15,941 nucleotides of DNA, taken from contig JAJFVE010000192.1 in assembly GCA_021371965.1 (NCBI GenBank), positions 1 through 15,941 on the forward strand, read 5' to 3'. This stretch comes from Planctomycetaceae bacterium. GTDB taxonomy: Bacteria; Planctomycetota; Phycisphaerae; SM23-33. The notes beneath the pieces were generated by a model. The model did no database searches and was not told the origin of the DNA. It worked only from the letters and a program-made list of their open reading frames with translations. Made by a program: the position numbers and the translations under genes. Of this stretch, positions 1 to 7,452 are shown piece by piece; position 1 is the stretch's first letter; the number at the start of each line of letters is the position of its first letter.

Positions 1-121
1 CTTCCGAATTATATTCATGCCCGCAGCCAGGGCGAAGAGATGAGTGGGCGCCGACCCGGAGTCAGGGAAAAACAGTGTCAGGGCAGATTCGCCTTGACCG
101 TCGCGCTTTCAGAGATGCGGC
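1..121. repeat. Left copy of a perfect 121-bp inverted repeat
   Basis: Bases 1-121 are the exact reverse complement of 15801-15921, checked base by base. Beyond base 121 the two copies diverge. The repeat starts at the very first base of the window. No transposase or recombinase lies between the copies, and I see no convincing reading frame across them. It may be a dispersed genomic repeat at which an assembly ended, or the arms of a real large inverted structure. Confidence 0.95.
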
Positions 122-184
122 GGCAGCGACGCCGCCCTGGACGTTTTTCGACGGCAACGAAGCCCCACTAAACGGAACACCAAC

Positions 185-2500
185 ATGGCAACACCGCAAC
201 CCTTTGCGACTCTCTCCGCCGCGATGGATTCCCCTTGCAGCGAGTTCTTCGGCGTCGGTCCCAAAGGGGCGCGTGATCCGCATACCCTATATAGCACGTC
301 GCGCGAGATCGAGAACCTCACCTTCGACGTGTCGAACAATCAGGTTCTCTGCTCGTTCACGGCCGCAGGGCTGGCGCAGCACGCGTGCGTGGTGCAGTCG
401 CTGGCGGCGGGGGAACTGGGCGGGGCGTTTCGCGGGGCGTATGTCACCAAGGAGATCACGGCTGGTGGACCGTGGCCGCTGGGGATCGAGATCGCCGGCC
501 GGCCGGCGGTTACGCTGCATTCACTGCCAAGCGTGCAGGCAGACCTCGTGGCCAATCTGCTGCCGATGTTTACGTACCGTACTGGAGGGATGCGGATCCG
601 CGTGCTGGCCTTTGCCCCGATTGACATCGCCCGGCCGGAGCTTTCGCCTCGGGCGATCGTGCTGGCGGTGGAGATCTATAACGAAGGAAGCGCGGCCGTG
701 CAGGGCCGGCTCCGTAGCACGGGCGTCCCCACGGGACAGGTCTCGCCCGTGAGTTCCACGGGCATCTTGCCCGTGGAAGGGTCGGGGATGCATGGGCGAG
801 ACGCCCATGCCACACAGCAAGAGCATGGGCGGGACGCCCATGCTACTCACGGGCAAGAGGCCCGTGCTACGGAGGCGCAAGCCGCGTTTTCACTGGCCGG
901 GGGGGCGGTGCAGTGCTTGGCCTTTACCTGCGCGATCGGGGCCGATGCGGATGAGACGCGGGCGATTCAAACTCGCGTGGCGGCGCGGCCGGCTCTGGAC
1001 TGGATCAACGACACGCTGGCGTATCATACGCGGCGGCTGGGGACGCTTTCGATTCCGGGCGATCCGTACTGGGCCGAGAGCCTCGTGCGGGCGTCGGAGC
1101 TTTGCCGCCAGTCGGAATTGCACCTGCCCGACGGGCGGTTCGGGGGCAGCTTCTGGGGCAGCCGCTTCTGCGGGCCGGCCTCATGGGAAAACAAGTTCAT
1201 CTGGATCAAGGATATCTACCATGCCATGCTGCCGATGGGCATGCTGCACCCACAGCTCTGCGCCGGGGCGGCTGCGTGGTTCAACCAGTGGGGCCCACCG
1301 CCGCAGGCGTTCGGGCGCGGCCTGGCGCGATGGCCCGACGCTTCGCCCGCGACGCACTCCCCCTGCAACGCCCTGGCGGCGTACCTGCTGGCCGGCGAGT
1401 ACTACCGCAACACCGGCGACGCGGCATTCTTTGGCGGGCAAGCGGACCCGCTGGCCGGGGCGATAAAGATGCTTGGTCAGATTCACGCCAGCCGGCGCGG
1501 CGAGGAGATGCTCTTTCCCGCCCTATACATCTCTGACGGCGACGCCCGCGGCGACTGGCATACCGGCAGCAATGTCGTCATCTGGAAAGCCTTCGCCGAG
1601 ATGTCGCGCCTGGCCAATGAAGTCTACGACGTGCCCGATCTGGCGGCCGCGTGGGCGTCCAACGCCGAGGAGCTTAAGGCCGCCATCCTCGCGCACTGCG
1701 CAGGCGCCAGCCCGCACGGGCGGCGGTTCTTCGAGGGCGCCAACGCCGACGGCACATTCGTGGCCGGCCACGATGGCGAAGAGACCGACACCACCCTCAT
1801 GCCCTTCTACGGTTTCTGCGAGGCCGACGAGCCGGCGCTGCTGACGCATGCACGGGTGGCAATGACGAGCGAGAACCCGCTGTACTGGCCGGAGATGGAC
1901 GGCGTGTGGTGGACCGACGACAAGCATTACGGTGCGACCTTTCCGGCGTGGATGACCTCGCTAGCCTCGGCGGCCGATGAGGCCGAGCTCGCGCGGCAGC
2001 TTCTGCGCATCCGCCGCCTGACGGACCTGGACGGCTCGATCTGGTGGTGGCCATACCTGGCCGGCGCGACCGACCCCAACGCGCCCCAGCGCGCCGCGGC
2101 GGCGATGAAGTGCGCCTGGGCGGCCGGCGTCTTCGCCTGCCTGTTCATCCACAACATCCTGGGCCTGCGGGCCGACCGACCCGCCCGACGCGTGAGCTTC
2201 CGCCCGTTCTGCCCGTGGCCGGAGTTTTCATGGCAGAACTGCCGACTGGGCGAAAGCTGCTTCGACGTGACCTACCGCAACGACGGCCAGGAGTTGTCGG
2301 CGACGCTGACCAATCGCAACGCCGAGCCGTACGAGGCCATAATCGAACTGATGCTCCCGCCCGGGGCCGATTTCGCGCCCGAAGGGCCTGAAAAAGCGGG
2401 AACAGTCCCCGTTCTTTCAGGCCGACGCTTCAATCGCGAAACGCTCATCCGATCAGGCGTGGTCAATCCGGGCGAAACGCTCGAACTGCGTTGTCTATAA
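185..2500 (+). CDS. Six-hairpin-type glycosidase-like protein with in-frame repeat insertion
   Basis: A 771-residue protein. Residues about 1-260 look like an N-terminal beta-sandwich. Residues about 270-670 are rich in W, Y and H in helical blocks resembling an (alpha/alpha)6 glycosidase barrel, with motifs such as ENKFIWIKDIYH, TDTTLMPFYGF and WWTDDKHYGATFPAWM. Residues about 680-771 form a beta-rich tail. I infer a carbohydrate-active enzyme of the six-hairpin superfamily; family, substrate and catalytic acids cannot be named from sequence alone. No signal peptide is visible, suggesting the cytoplasm. Residues about 176-230 are encoded by a dispersed hairpin repeat and are unlikely to belong to the fold; residues about 734-746 are encoded by a second palindrome. 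ATG 185 is the first in-frame start after the terminal repeat; no good Shine-Dalgarno is visible, and ATG 224 is an alternative. The stop lies 10 bases before resB, so co-transcription is likely. Confidence 0.7.
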   Translation: MATPQPFATLSAAMDSPCSEFFGVGPKGARDPHTLYSTSREIENLTFDVSNNQVLCSFTAAGLAQHACVVQSLAAGELGGAFRGAYVTKEITAGGPWPLGIEIAGRPAVTLHSLPSVQADLVANLLPMFTYRTGGMRIRVLAFAPIDIARPELSPRAIVLAVEIYNEGSAAVQGRLRSTGVPTGQVSPVSSTGILPVEGSGMHGRDAHATQQEHGRDAHATHGQEARATEAQAAFSLAGGAVQCLAFTCAIGADADETRAIQTRVAARPALDWINDTLAYHTRRLGTLSIPGDPYWAESLVRASELCRQSELHLPDGRFGGSFWGSRFCGPASWENKFIWIKDIYHAMLPMGMLHPQLCAGAAAWFNQWGPPPQAFGRGLARWPDASPATHSPCNALAAYLLAGEYYRNTGDAAFFGGQADPLAGAIKMLGQIHASRRGEEMLFPALYISDGDARGDWHTGSNVVIWKAFAEMSRLANEVYDVPDLAAAWASNAEELKAAILAHCAGASPHGRRFFEGANADGTFVAGHDGEETDTTLMPFYGFCEADEPALLTHARVAMTSENPLYWPEMDGVWWTDDKHYGATFPAWMTSLASAADEAELARQLLRIRRLTDLDGSIWWWPYLAGATDPNAPQRAAAAMKCAWAAGVFACLFIHNILGLRADRPARRVSFRPFCPWPEFSWQNCRLGESCFDVTYRNDGQELSATLTNRNAEPYEAIIELMLPPGADFAPEGPEKAGTVPVLSGRRFNRETLIRSGVVNPGETLELRCL
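712..872. repeat. Family A hairpin repeat cluster inside the glycosidase-like gene
   Basis: A run of imperfect hairpins of the type GGGCG-N3-CGCCC, alternating with CACGGGC and CATGGGC arms. The outer ends CCGTAGCACGGG (712-723) and CCCGTGCTACGG (861-872) are perfect reverse complements. It has no stop codon in the gene's frame and is read as repeated HGRDAHAT-like peptides. The same family recurs at 9936-9984, 12977-13048 and 15707-15762. Confidence 0.9.
2385..2423. repeat. Palindromic repeat (family F) in the 3-prime part of the glycosidase-like gene
   Basis: GGCCTGAAA (2385-2393) pairs perfectly with TTTCAGGCC (2415-2423), and the interior AAGCGGGAACAGTCCCCGTT is itself a partial palindrome. 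It is read in frame as the residues around KAGTVPVLSG, which do not resemble the flanking beta-rich tail. I take it to be another dispersed palindrome, although only one copy is visible here. Confidence 0.55.
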
Positions 2501-2501
2501 T
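2496..2501 (+). promoter_or_regulatory. Possible -10 element directly before resB
   Basis: A consensus TATAAT overlaps the stop codon of the glycosidase-like gene. Transcription starting about 7 bases downstream would begin close to the TTG start of resB at 2511 and give a nearly leaderless mRNA. No convincing -35 hexamer is visible, and the hexamer partly encodes the end of the upstream gene, so chance is possible. Confidence 0.25.
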
Positions 2502-2510
2502 GGACGGCAC

Positions 2511-3962
2511 TTGAACCGGCTGAGAAATCCTGTCCTCCGCCTGCTGGCAAGCACGGGCTTGGGCTGCGCGCTGCTGGCGGCGATCATCCTCTATCTTGCA
2601 GCCGTCTCGGTCATTGCGTCGCGATTCCCCTCGGCCCAGGAGCTTTACGATCATTGGCTGCTGCGGGCCCTGGCCGGGGTATTGGCGGCCGGCATCGTCC
2701 TGGCGACGGTGCTGCGCGTTCCATTCCGGGCGGCTCGCCTGGGCGCCTGGTGCAGCCACGCCGGCGTGATCGTGCTGATCGGGGCGGCGGCGTGCTATGC
2801 CGCCTTCCACGTCAAGGGCGAGTGCCTGACCGTTGCCGACCGGGGGCGGTGGACGACGATCGATCACTTCTTCGTCAACGATACCTACGCGATCTTCGTC
2901 TCGGCCGACCAGGACCGCGCGCCCGTGCAGACGCCGCTGCAGCCCGCCGGCAGCCTCAATGAATCACTGGCGGGTCTGCCGGAGGGCTTCGCCGGCCGGG
3001 CGGACCTCTTCATGCCCGGCGCGCGGCTCGCCGCGCGGTGGAAGAACGACTCCCCCGCCGCCTCGTCGGCCGTCGTGCTGCGCGTCAGCGACGACGGCGG
3101 CAGCCAGAGCGTCGCGCTCTGCCCGGACGAACCGGAATACCAGCAGTTTGCCGGCCGCGGCTATGCGATGATCTACTATCCCAACTCCGATCCCCGGCAG
3201 GTCGAGCAGCTTGCCAAACCTACCGCCGGCGACAAGGGCCCGGGCATGCCCTACGACGTAGCGATGGTGCTCTCGGGCCCACAGGTGGCGCCGGTGCTGG
3301 TCGTGGTGCGGCCCGACGGCTCACGATGGCGAGGCGACTTGGCCCACGGCCGCGAGCTCGACGTGACGCTGGCGGGACGGAGGGTCGGCGTGACGCTGCT
3401 GGAGCAACTCGACCATGCGAGCCTGACGTGGGATGGCGAGGCGGCGGCCGTCGGGGCCCGTCATGCGGTCCCGGCGGTGCGCGTGACGATCCGCGGCAGC
3501 GGATTCGAGCGGACGACCTTCCTGCCCTTTGCGAGCTTTGAAGACGTCAGCGCTCCGCTACGGATGGATCTGGGCGGCGGCAAAACGATCTGGCTGAACT
3601 TCTCGCGACGGCGAGTCGATCTGCCCGCGACGGTTCAGGTGACGGCCACGCAGTACCTCACGCACCCGGGCACGAGCGTGCCGCAGGATTACATCTGCGA
3701 CGTGACGATCGCGGCCGGCGGTCAGCGGCGCCAGGAAACGCTGCGCCTGAACGAGCCGGTGCAGGTCGGGGCGTATCAGCTCAGCCAGGGCAGTTGGCAG
3801 AGCGGTCCCGACGGCCGCGTGGCGACGATCCGCCTCCTCGTGGCCAGCCGCCCGGGCCTTTGGTTGATCTGGACCGCCTGCGCGATGATCTGCGCGGGGC
3901 TGCTGTACGGGTTCTACGTCAAACCGCTGCTGACGCGCCGATCCGGAAAGGAGGGCGCATGA
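2511..3962 (+). CDS. resB: ResB-like cytochrome c biogenesis protein
   Basis: A 483-residue membrane protein with the ResB layout: three N-terminal hydrophobic segments (about residues 15-36, 50-68 and 79-97, the last containing SHAGVIVLIGAA with His83), a large extracytoplasmic domain of about 340 residues, and a final membrane segment (about 446-472, following ASRPGLWLIW). ResB family proteins work with CcsA/ResC in System II to move heme across the membrane and attach it to apocytochrome c. The start is TTG at 2511, giving the expected N-terminal membrane segment; the Shine-Dalgarno is weak. It lies 10 bases after the glycosidase-like gene, and its TGA overlaps the ATG of the next gene (ATGA), a strong sign of translational coupling. 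The adjacent CcsA-like gene supports the assignment. No apocytochrome with CXXCH is encoded nearby. Confidence 0.85.
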   Translation: MNRLRNPVLRLLASTGLGCALLAAIILYLAAVSVIASRFPSAQELYDHWLLRALAGVLAAGIVLATVLRVPFRAARLGAWCSHAGVIVLIGAAACYAAFHVKGECLTVADRGRWTTIDHFFVNDTYAIFVSADQDRAPVQTPLQPAGSLNESLAGLPEGFAGRADLFMPGARLAARWKNDSPAASSAVVLRVSDDGGSQSVALCPDEPEYQQFAGRGYAMIYYPNSDPRQVEQLAKPTAGDKGPGMPYDVAMVLSGPQVAPVLVVVRPDGSRWRGDLAHGRELDVTLAGRRVGVTLLEQLDHASLTWDGEAAAVGARHAVPAVRVTIRGSGFERTTFLPFASFEDVSAPLRMDLGGGKTIWLNFSRRRVDLPATVQVTATQYLTHPGTSVPQDYICDVTIAAGGQRRQETLRLNEPVQVGAYQLSQGSWQSGPDGRVATIRLLVASRPGLWLIWTACAMICAGLLYGFYVKPLLTRRSGKEGA

Positions 3963-5956
3963 GCAATCCGTCGAGCAAGCCCCTATGGAGTGCGGCGGCC
4001 CAGCCGCCGCTTTGGATTGGCCAAGTGACGCCTCTTGTCACGCGCGGGAGCAGCATAGAGCACCCCGGCGACTCTTCGCCCCGAAGGGGCGGTAAGGATA
4101 TTGCCGGGGGCGTGAGCCCCCGGAACGAGCGGTTAAAGAATCAGAGCCCCGAAGCGGCGACAGGCTTCTCGGCGACCGCAACAACCTTCCGCCCCTTCGG
4201 GGCGGGATCATTCAATGACGATTACCGGGGGCTTACGCCCCCGGCTAGATCCTGTCGTCCCTTCGGGACGAAGACCCGCGCGGCATGGCCGCTGGCTGCA
4301 ATGCTTGCGATGCTTGCGATTCATACACTCACGGCCTCGATCGCCTTTGGCCAATCTATCTTCGATGCACCCACTTGTGAGTTCCTCAGGCAGATCGACG
4401 CGAGCGATCTGCAGCTTCTGGGCGTGCAGTATCAGGGGCGCATTGCGCCGCTGGATACGGTGGCGCGCGAGCAATTGGCGCAGATCACCGGCTCGGCCGA
4501 TATCAACGCTCTGCCGCCGGCGGCCGCGTACCTGGAGATCTACCTCAACGCCGGGGCGTACCTGGACGCGCCGCTGCTGTACGTGGGCGAGACGGGCATG
4601 CGAGATTTTGTCGCGAGGCACCTTCAGGGCGCCGCTCTCGATGCGTTCCGCGCGACCCGCCGCCTGACGCCGCGAGTGATGCTCAATCAGGACGTGGGAG
4701 CTCTGTTGGTTCAGTCCGGCCGGGCGACGCCGGAACAGGTCGCTGCGTTGCCCCCGCGCGATTCGCCGTCGCCGCTGGCGCGGGCGTTGAGTGAACTGGT
4801 GCTGGACCAGCCCGCCACGCGCGTGCAGATCAGCCGCCTCACCGCCCGGGCCGAGGCGTTCATCGCCGCCGGCGTACTGCGCGTCATCCCGGCTTCCTCG
4901 CGCGAATGGCCCGACGCGGATACGCTCTTGGGCGCCAGACCCGGCATAATGAGGAACCAACGCCTCGTGTCGCTGCGCGACGCCTGGCGCGTCCGCAATG
5001 CCGATGGCGTCAACGCAATCATCCACGAATTGGCGGTTGACCTGGCGGCCGGGAGCGAGAGTTATCCGCCCAAGGCGCTGCGTCATCTCGAAGTGGCGTA
5101 CAACCGCACGTACAAAGCAACGCTGGTCTGGGCGGGCTTTGCCCTGGCGACGGTGCTGTTCATCATCGCCGCGCCTTCGCGGCGTCGATGGGCCCGCCGC
5201 GCGGCGATGACCGCGCTGGCGCTCTCGACAGCGCTTCTGGCGGCAAGCTTCATGCTGCGGTGGATGATCTCCGGGCGCGCGTGGTATTTGCCGCCGATGA
5301 TGACGCAGTGGGAGGCGCTGGTGGCCTCGGCGCTGCTGGGGGCAGTCTTTGCCCTGGTGGTGGAATGGATCTGGAAGCGCAACTACATCGGCATGGCCGG
5401 TTCGCTCTACGCCGCCGCGGCACTGCTGGCGGCCAGCCGCATGGGCGGCGAGCTTTACGCGCTGCAGGGGCTGCTGTCATCGAAGCTGATGGCCGCGCAC
5501 GTTTCGCTGATCATCATCGGCCACGCTCTGGCGGGCATGACGCTGGTGATCTCGATCGCGTACCTGATCGCGGCGGCGCTGGACCGTCGTGCGGGCGAGG
5601 CGCTCAGTGCGGCCGCGGACCTGTCGCAACCCTCGGGCACATCCGGGCCCGCGGCCATCGATGGCTGCAATGTGCTGACCGCCCAACTGGCGTGCTGGAC
5701 GATTCTCGTGGGCATCGTACTTGGCGCGATGTGGGGCGACGTGGCCTGGGGCCGCTGGTGGGGCTGGGACGCCAAGGAGACCTGGGCGCTGCTGACGGCG
5801 ATGGTGTACGCTCTGGCACTGCACATGCGGTACATCACGCCGCAGCGCCTTCGCGGGACCGTCACCGCCGCGATCTGCATCGTCGGCTGCGCCGTGATGC
5901 TCTTCAACTGGTTCGTCGTGGGACGGTATCTATCGGGGTTGCACGGTTATTCGTAA
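3959..5956 (+). CDS. ccsA: CcsA/ResC-type cytochrome c biogenesis protein with repeat-derived N-terminal segment
   Basis: A 665-residue protein from the ATG that overlaps the resB stop. The C-terminal half (from about residue 388) has multiple membrane segments, a His in AAHVSLIIIGH (His514), the heme-handling tryptophan-rich motif WGRWWGWDAKETW (about 598-610) and a terminal LHGYS with His662, all typical of CcsA. It should act with ResB as the System II heme exporter and ligase. Residues about 130-385 form a predicted extracytoplasmic domain containing RIAPLDTVAREQL, seen in long planctomycete and Bacteroidetes-type versions. Residues about 12-103 are encoded by tandem hairpin repeats, placed between the start and a hydrophobic signal-like segment (about 106-131, ending AFGQS). 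In-frame ATG 4301 could give a protein without repeat residues, but with a shortened signal segment and no clear ribosome-binding site; the ATGA start is preferred. Confidence 0.85.
   Translation: MSNPSSKPLWSAAAQPPLWIGQVTPLVTRGSSIEHPGDSSPRRGGKDIAGGVSPRNERLKNQSPEAATGFSATATTFRPFGAGSFNDDYRGLTPPARSCRPFGTKTRAAWPLAAMLAMLAIHTLTASIAFGQSIFDAPTCEFLRQIDASDLQLLGVQYQGRIAPLDTVAREQLAQITGSADINALPPAAAYLEIYLNAGAYLDAPLLYVGETGMRDFVARHLQGAALDAFRATRRLTPRVMLNQDVGALLVQSGRATPEQVAALPPRDSPSPLARALSELVLDQPATRVQISRLTARAEAFIAAGVLRVIPASSREWPDADTLLGARPGIMRNQRLVSLRDAWRVRNADGVNAIIHELAVDLAAGSESYPPKALRHLEVAYNRTYKATLVWAGFALATVLFIIAAPSRRRWARRAAMTALALSTALLAASFMLRWMISGRAWYLPPMMTQWEALVASALLGAVFALVVEWIWKRNYIGMAGSLYAAAALLAASRMGGELYALQGLLSSKLMAAHVSLIIIGHALAGMTLVISIAYLIAAALDRRAGEALSAAADLSQPSGTSGPAAIDGCNVLTAQLACWTILVGIVLGAMWGDVAWGRWWGWDAKETWALLTAMVYALALHMRYITPQRLRGTVTAAICIVGCAVMLFNWFVVGRYLSGLHGYS
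3992..4266. repeat. Family C hairpin repeat cluster in the 5-prime end of ccsA
   Basis: A succession of perfect hairpins: GCGGCGGC/GCCGCCGC (3992-4010), CGCCCC-GAA-GGGGCG (4077-4091), CCGGGGGC-GTGA-GCCCCCGG (4104-4123), CCGCCCC-TTC-GGGGCGG (4189-4205) and CCGGGGGC-TTAC-GCCCCCGG (4225-4244), plus a final TCCCTTCGGGA. The order GGGGCGG then CCGGGGGC-loop-GCCCCCGG occurs twice, suggesting two copies of a compound unit. The cluster has no stop codon in the ccsA frame. Confidence 0.85.
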
Positions 5957-5960
5957 CAAC

Positions 5961-6038
5961 GTTAACCAGTAGCCAGTAGCCGGTAGCCGGGGGATACGAA
6001 AGTCTTTTCCTGACTGCTGGCTACCGGTTACTGGTTAC
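5961..6038. terminator. Family B palindromic repeat between convergent ccsA and der
   Basis: The left arm GTTAACCAGTAGCCAGTAGC and following bases (5961-5988) pair, with a few mismatches, with CTGGCTACCGGTTACTGGTT and following bases (6017-6038). It fills the gap between the converging genes and supplies the last residues and TAA stop of der. By position it may act as a two-way terminator; there is no long T-tract, so this is inference. A related copy lies at 10931-10998. Confidence 0.6.
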
Positions 6039-7374
6039 TATCTTCTTTCCCCCTGCGCTGGCGGAACAGCAGGCGTACGGGGACTTCGGAGAACGGGGTT
6101 GTCTCGCGCAGGCGGGCGAGCAGGAATCGCTGGTAGTTGTCGTCGAAGCTCCGCACGTCGTTGACGAAGCACACGATCGTCGGCGGCGCGACGGCGATTT
6201 GTGAGGCGTAGAGAATCTTGGGCGGCTTGGTTCCGCTCTTGTGGCTGGGGCCGCGCAGCGTGGTGATCTCCTTGATCGTCTCGTTAAGCTTGGCCGTTGA
6301 CATGCGCGTGTTGGCTTGCGTGTAAAGCTGCTCGGCCAGTTCGACGGTGCGGCGGACGTTGTCGCCGCTGACGGCCGTGGTCATGCTGATCGGCGCGTAC
6401 GATAACTCGGGCAGCACCTTGTTGAGGTAGTCGTCGTAGTCCTCGGCGGCGGCCTTGCCGCGGGCGAGGTCCCACTTGTTGACGATGATGACGACGGGCG
6501 TGAACTGCTCGGCGATCAGGCCGGACATGTCCTTGTCCACCTGCGAGATCTTGACCGACGCGTCGATCATCAGGGCCACGACGTCGGCGCGGCCGACGCT
6601 TCGCACGGCGCGGCGATAGCTGTAGAACTCGATATCATCGGCGAGGCTCTTGCGCTTGCGAAGGCCGGCGGTGTCGATGACCATGAACTGCCGCCCATCG
6701 ATCTCGATGCTCACGTCGACGCTGTCGCGCGTGGTGCCGGGCACCTCCGAGACGATCACGCGCTCCTGCCCGGCCAGAGCGTTGATGAACGTGCTCTTGC
6801 CGGCGTTGCGCTTGCCCACCACCGCCAGCTTCATCACCGGCTGGGGGATCTCATCCGGCGCCATGGGTCCGATGATTTTGGCGATGGCGGCCATCAGATC
6901 TGTCACGCCCTGCTGGTGGGCCGCGGAAATCGGCAGCGGCTCGCCGAAGCCCAGGCCGTTCATCTCGGCCAGCTCGGTCGTCAGGTTGACCTGGTCGATC
7001 TTGTTGGCCAGCAGCAGCACGGGCATGTTCTGCTTTCGCAGTTCCACCGCCACGTGGCGATCCAGCGTCGTCAGCCCTTCGCGGGCATCGACAACGAACA
7101 GGATCAGCGACGCCGACGCCACGGCGAAGGCGATCTGGGCCTCGACGTGGTCGGTGAGCTTGTCGGCGTCTTCGATGCCCATGCCGCCGGTGTCGACCAG
7201 TTCGATGTAACGTTCCTCCGTGCCGATGGCGATGGGGCAGGGCGAGGAGATACGGTCTCGCGTGACGCCGGGCGTGGCGTCGACGATCGAGATGCGCTTG
7301 CCGACCAACGCGTTGAGCAAGCTGCTCTTGCCCACGTTAGGCCGGCCCACGATTGCGACTATCGGAAGACTCAT
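6028..7374 (-). CDS. der: Ribosome-assembly GTPase Der (EngA)
   Basis: A 448-residue tandem-GTPase protein of normal Der length. The first G domain has GRPNVGKSS (about residues 10-18), DTGG and NKID. The second has GKRNAGKST (about 185-193), DTAGLRKR and NKWDL. The C-terminal KH-like domain shows KILYASQIAVAPPTIVCFVN and ends in VRLLFRQRRGK. Der is an essential cytoplasmic GTPase for 50S subunit assembly. The start is the ATG giving MSLPIVAIVGRPNVGKS; an ORF extension of ten residues upstream is not conserved-looking and was dropped. No clear Shine-Dalgarno is visible. The final S-N-Q residues and the stop come from the family B palindrome. The second P-loop has Lys-Arg-Asn-Ala where Arg-Pro-Asn-Val is usual, but the essential GKS/T is intact. 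It is divergent from the ThiF-like gene. Confidence 0.96.
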   Translation of the reverse strand: MSLPIVAIVGRPNVGKSSLLNALVGKRISIVDATPGVTRDRISSPCPIAIGTEERYIELVDTGGMGIEDADKLTDHVEAQIAFAVASASLILFVVDAREGLTTLDRHVAVELRKQNMPVLLLANKIDQVNLTTELAEMNGLGFGEPLPISAAHQQGVTDLMAAIAKIIGPMAPDEIPQPVMKLAVVGKRNAGKSTFINALAGQERVIVSEVPGTTRDSVDVSIEIDGRQFMVIDTAGLRKRKSLADDIEFYSYRRAVRSVGRADVVALMIDASVKISQVDKDMSGLIAEQFTPVVIIVNKWDLARGKAAAEDYDDYLNKVLPELSYAPISMTTAVSGDNVRRTVELAEQLYTQANTRMSTAKLNETIKEITTLRGPSHKSGTKPPKILYASQIAVAPPTIVCFVNDVRSFDDNYQRFLLARLRETTPFSEVPVRLLFRQRRGKEDSNQ

Positions 7375-7419
7375 TGGGGCAGTGTACCAGCTTCTGTCTC
7401 GCACCCCTACGGCGTTCTT

Positions 7420-7428
7420 TGCTACAAT
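7420..7428 (+). promoter_or_regulatory. Candidate extended -10 promoter of the ThiF-like gene
   Basis: TGCTACAAT fits an extended -10 (TGnTACAAT), 24 bases before the ATG at 7453, in the 78-base gap between divergent der and the ThiF-like gene. A clear -35 is not visible. The ribosome-binding site AAGGA follows at 7441-7445. Confidence 0.45.
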
Positions 7429-7452
7429 CTCCTATCGCGAAAGGAAAACGCC

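Noticed and set aside
75..752. 225-codon plus-strand frame beginning in the terminal repeat
   Set aside because: Arg/Ser/Trp-rich out-of-frame shadow of the glycosidase-like gene.
712..872. CRISPR-like array from regularly recurring GGGCG/CGCCC units
   Set aside because: Units are short, palindromic and irregularly spaced, with no unique spacers and no cas genes.
4208..5086. 292-codon open frame on the minus strand
   Set aside because: It is antisense to ccsA with no recognisable domain; long antisense frames are expected in GC-rich genes.
7375..7404. Ten-residue upstream extension of Der
   Set aside because: Family members begin just before the first P-loop, as from the ATG at 7374.
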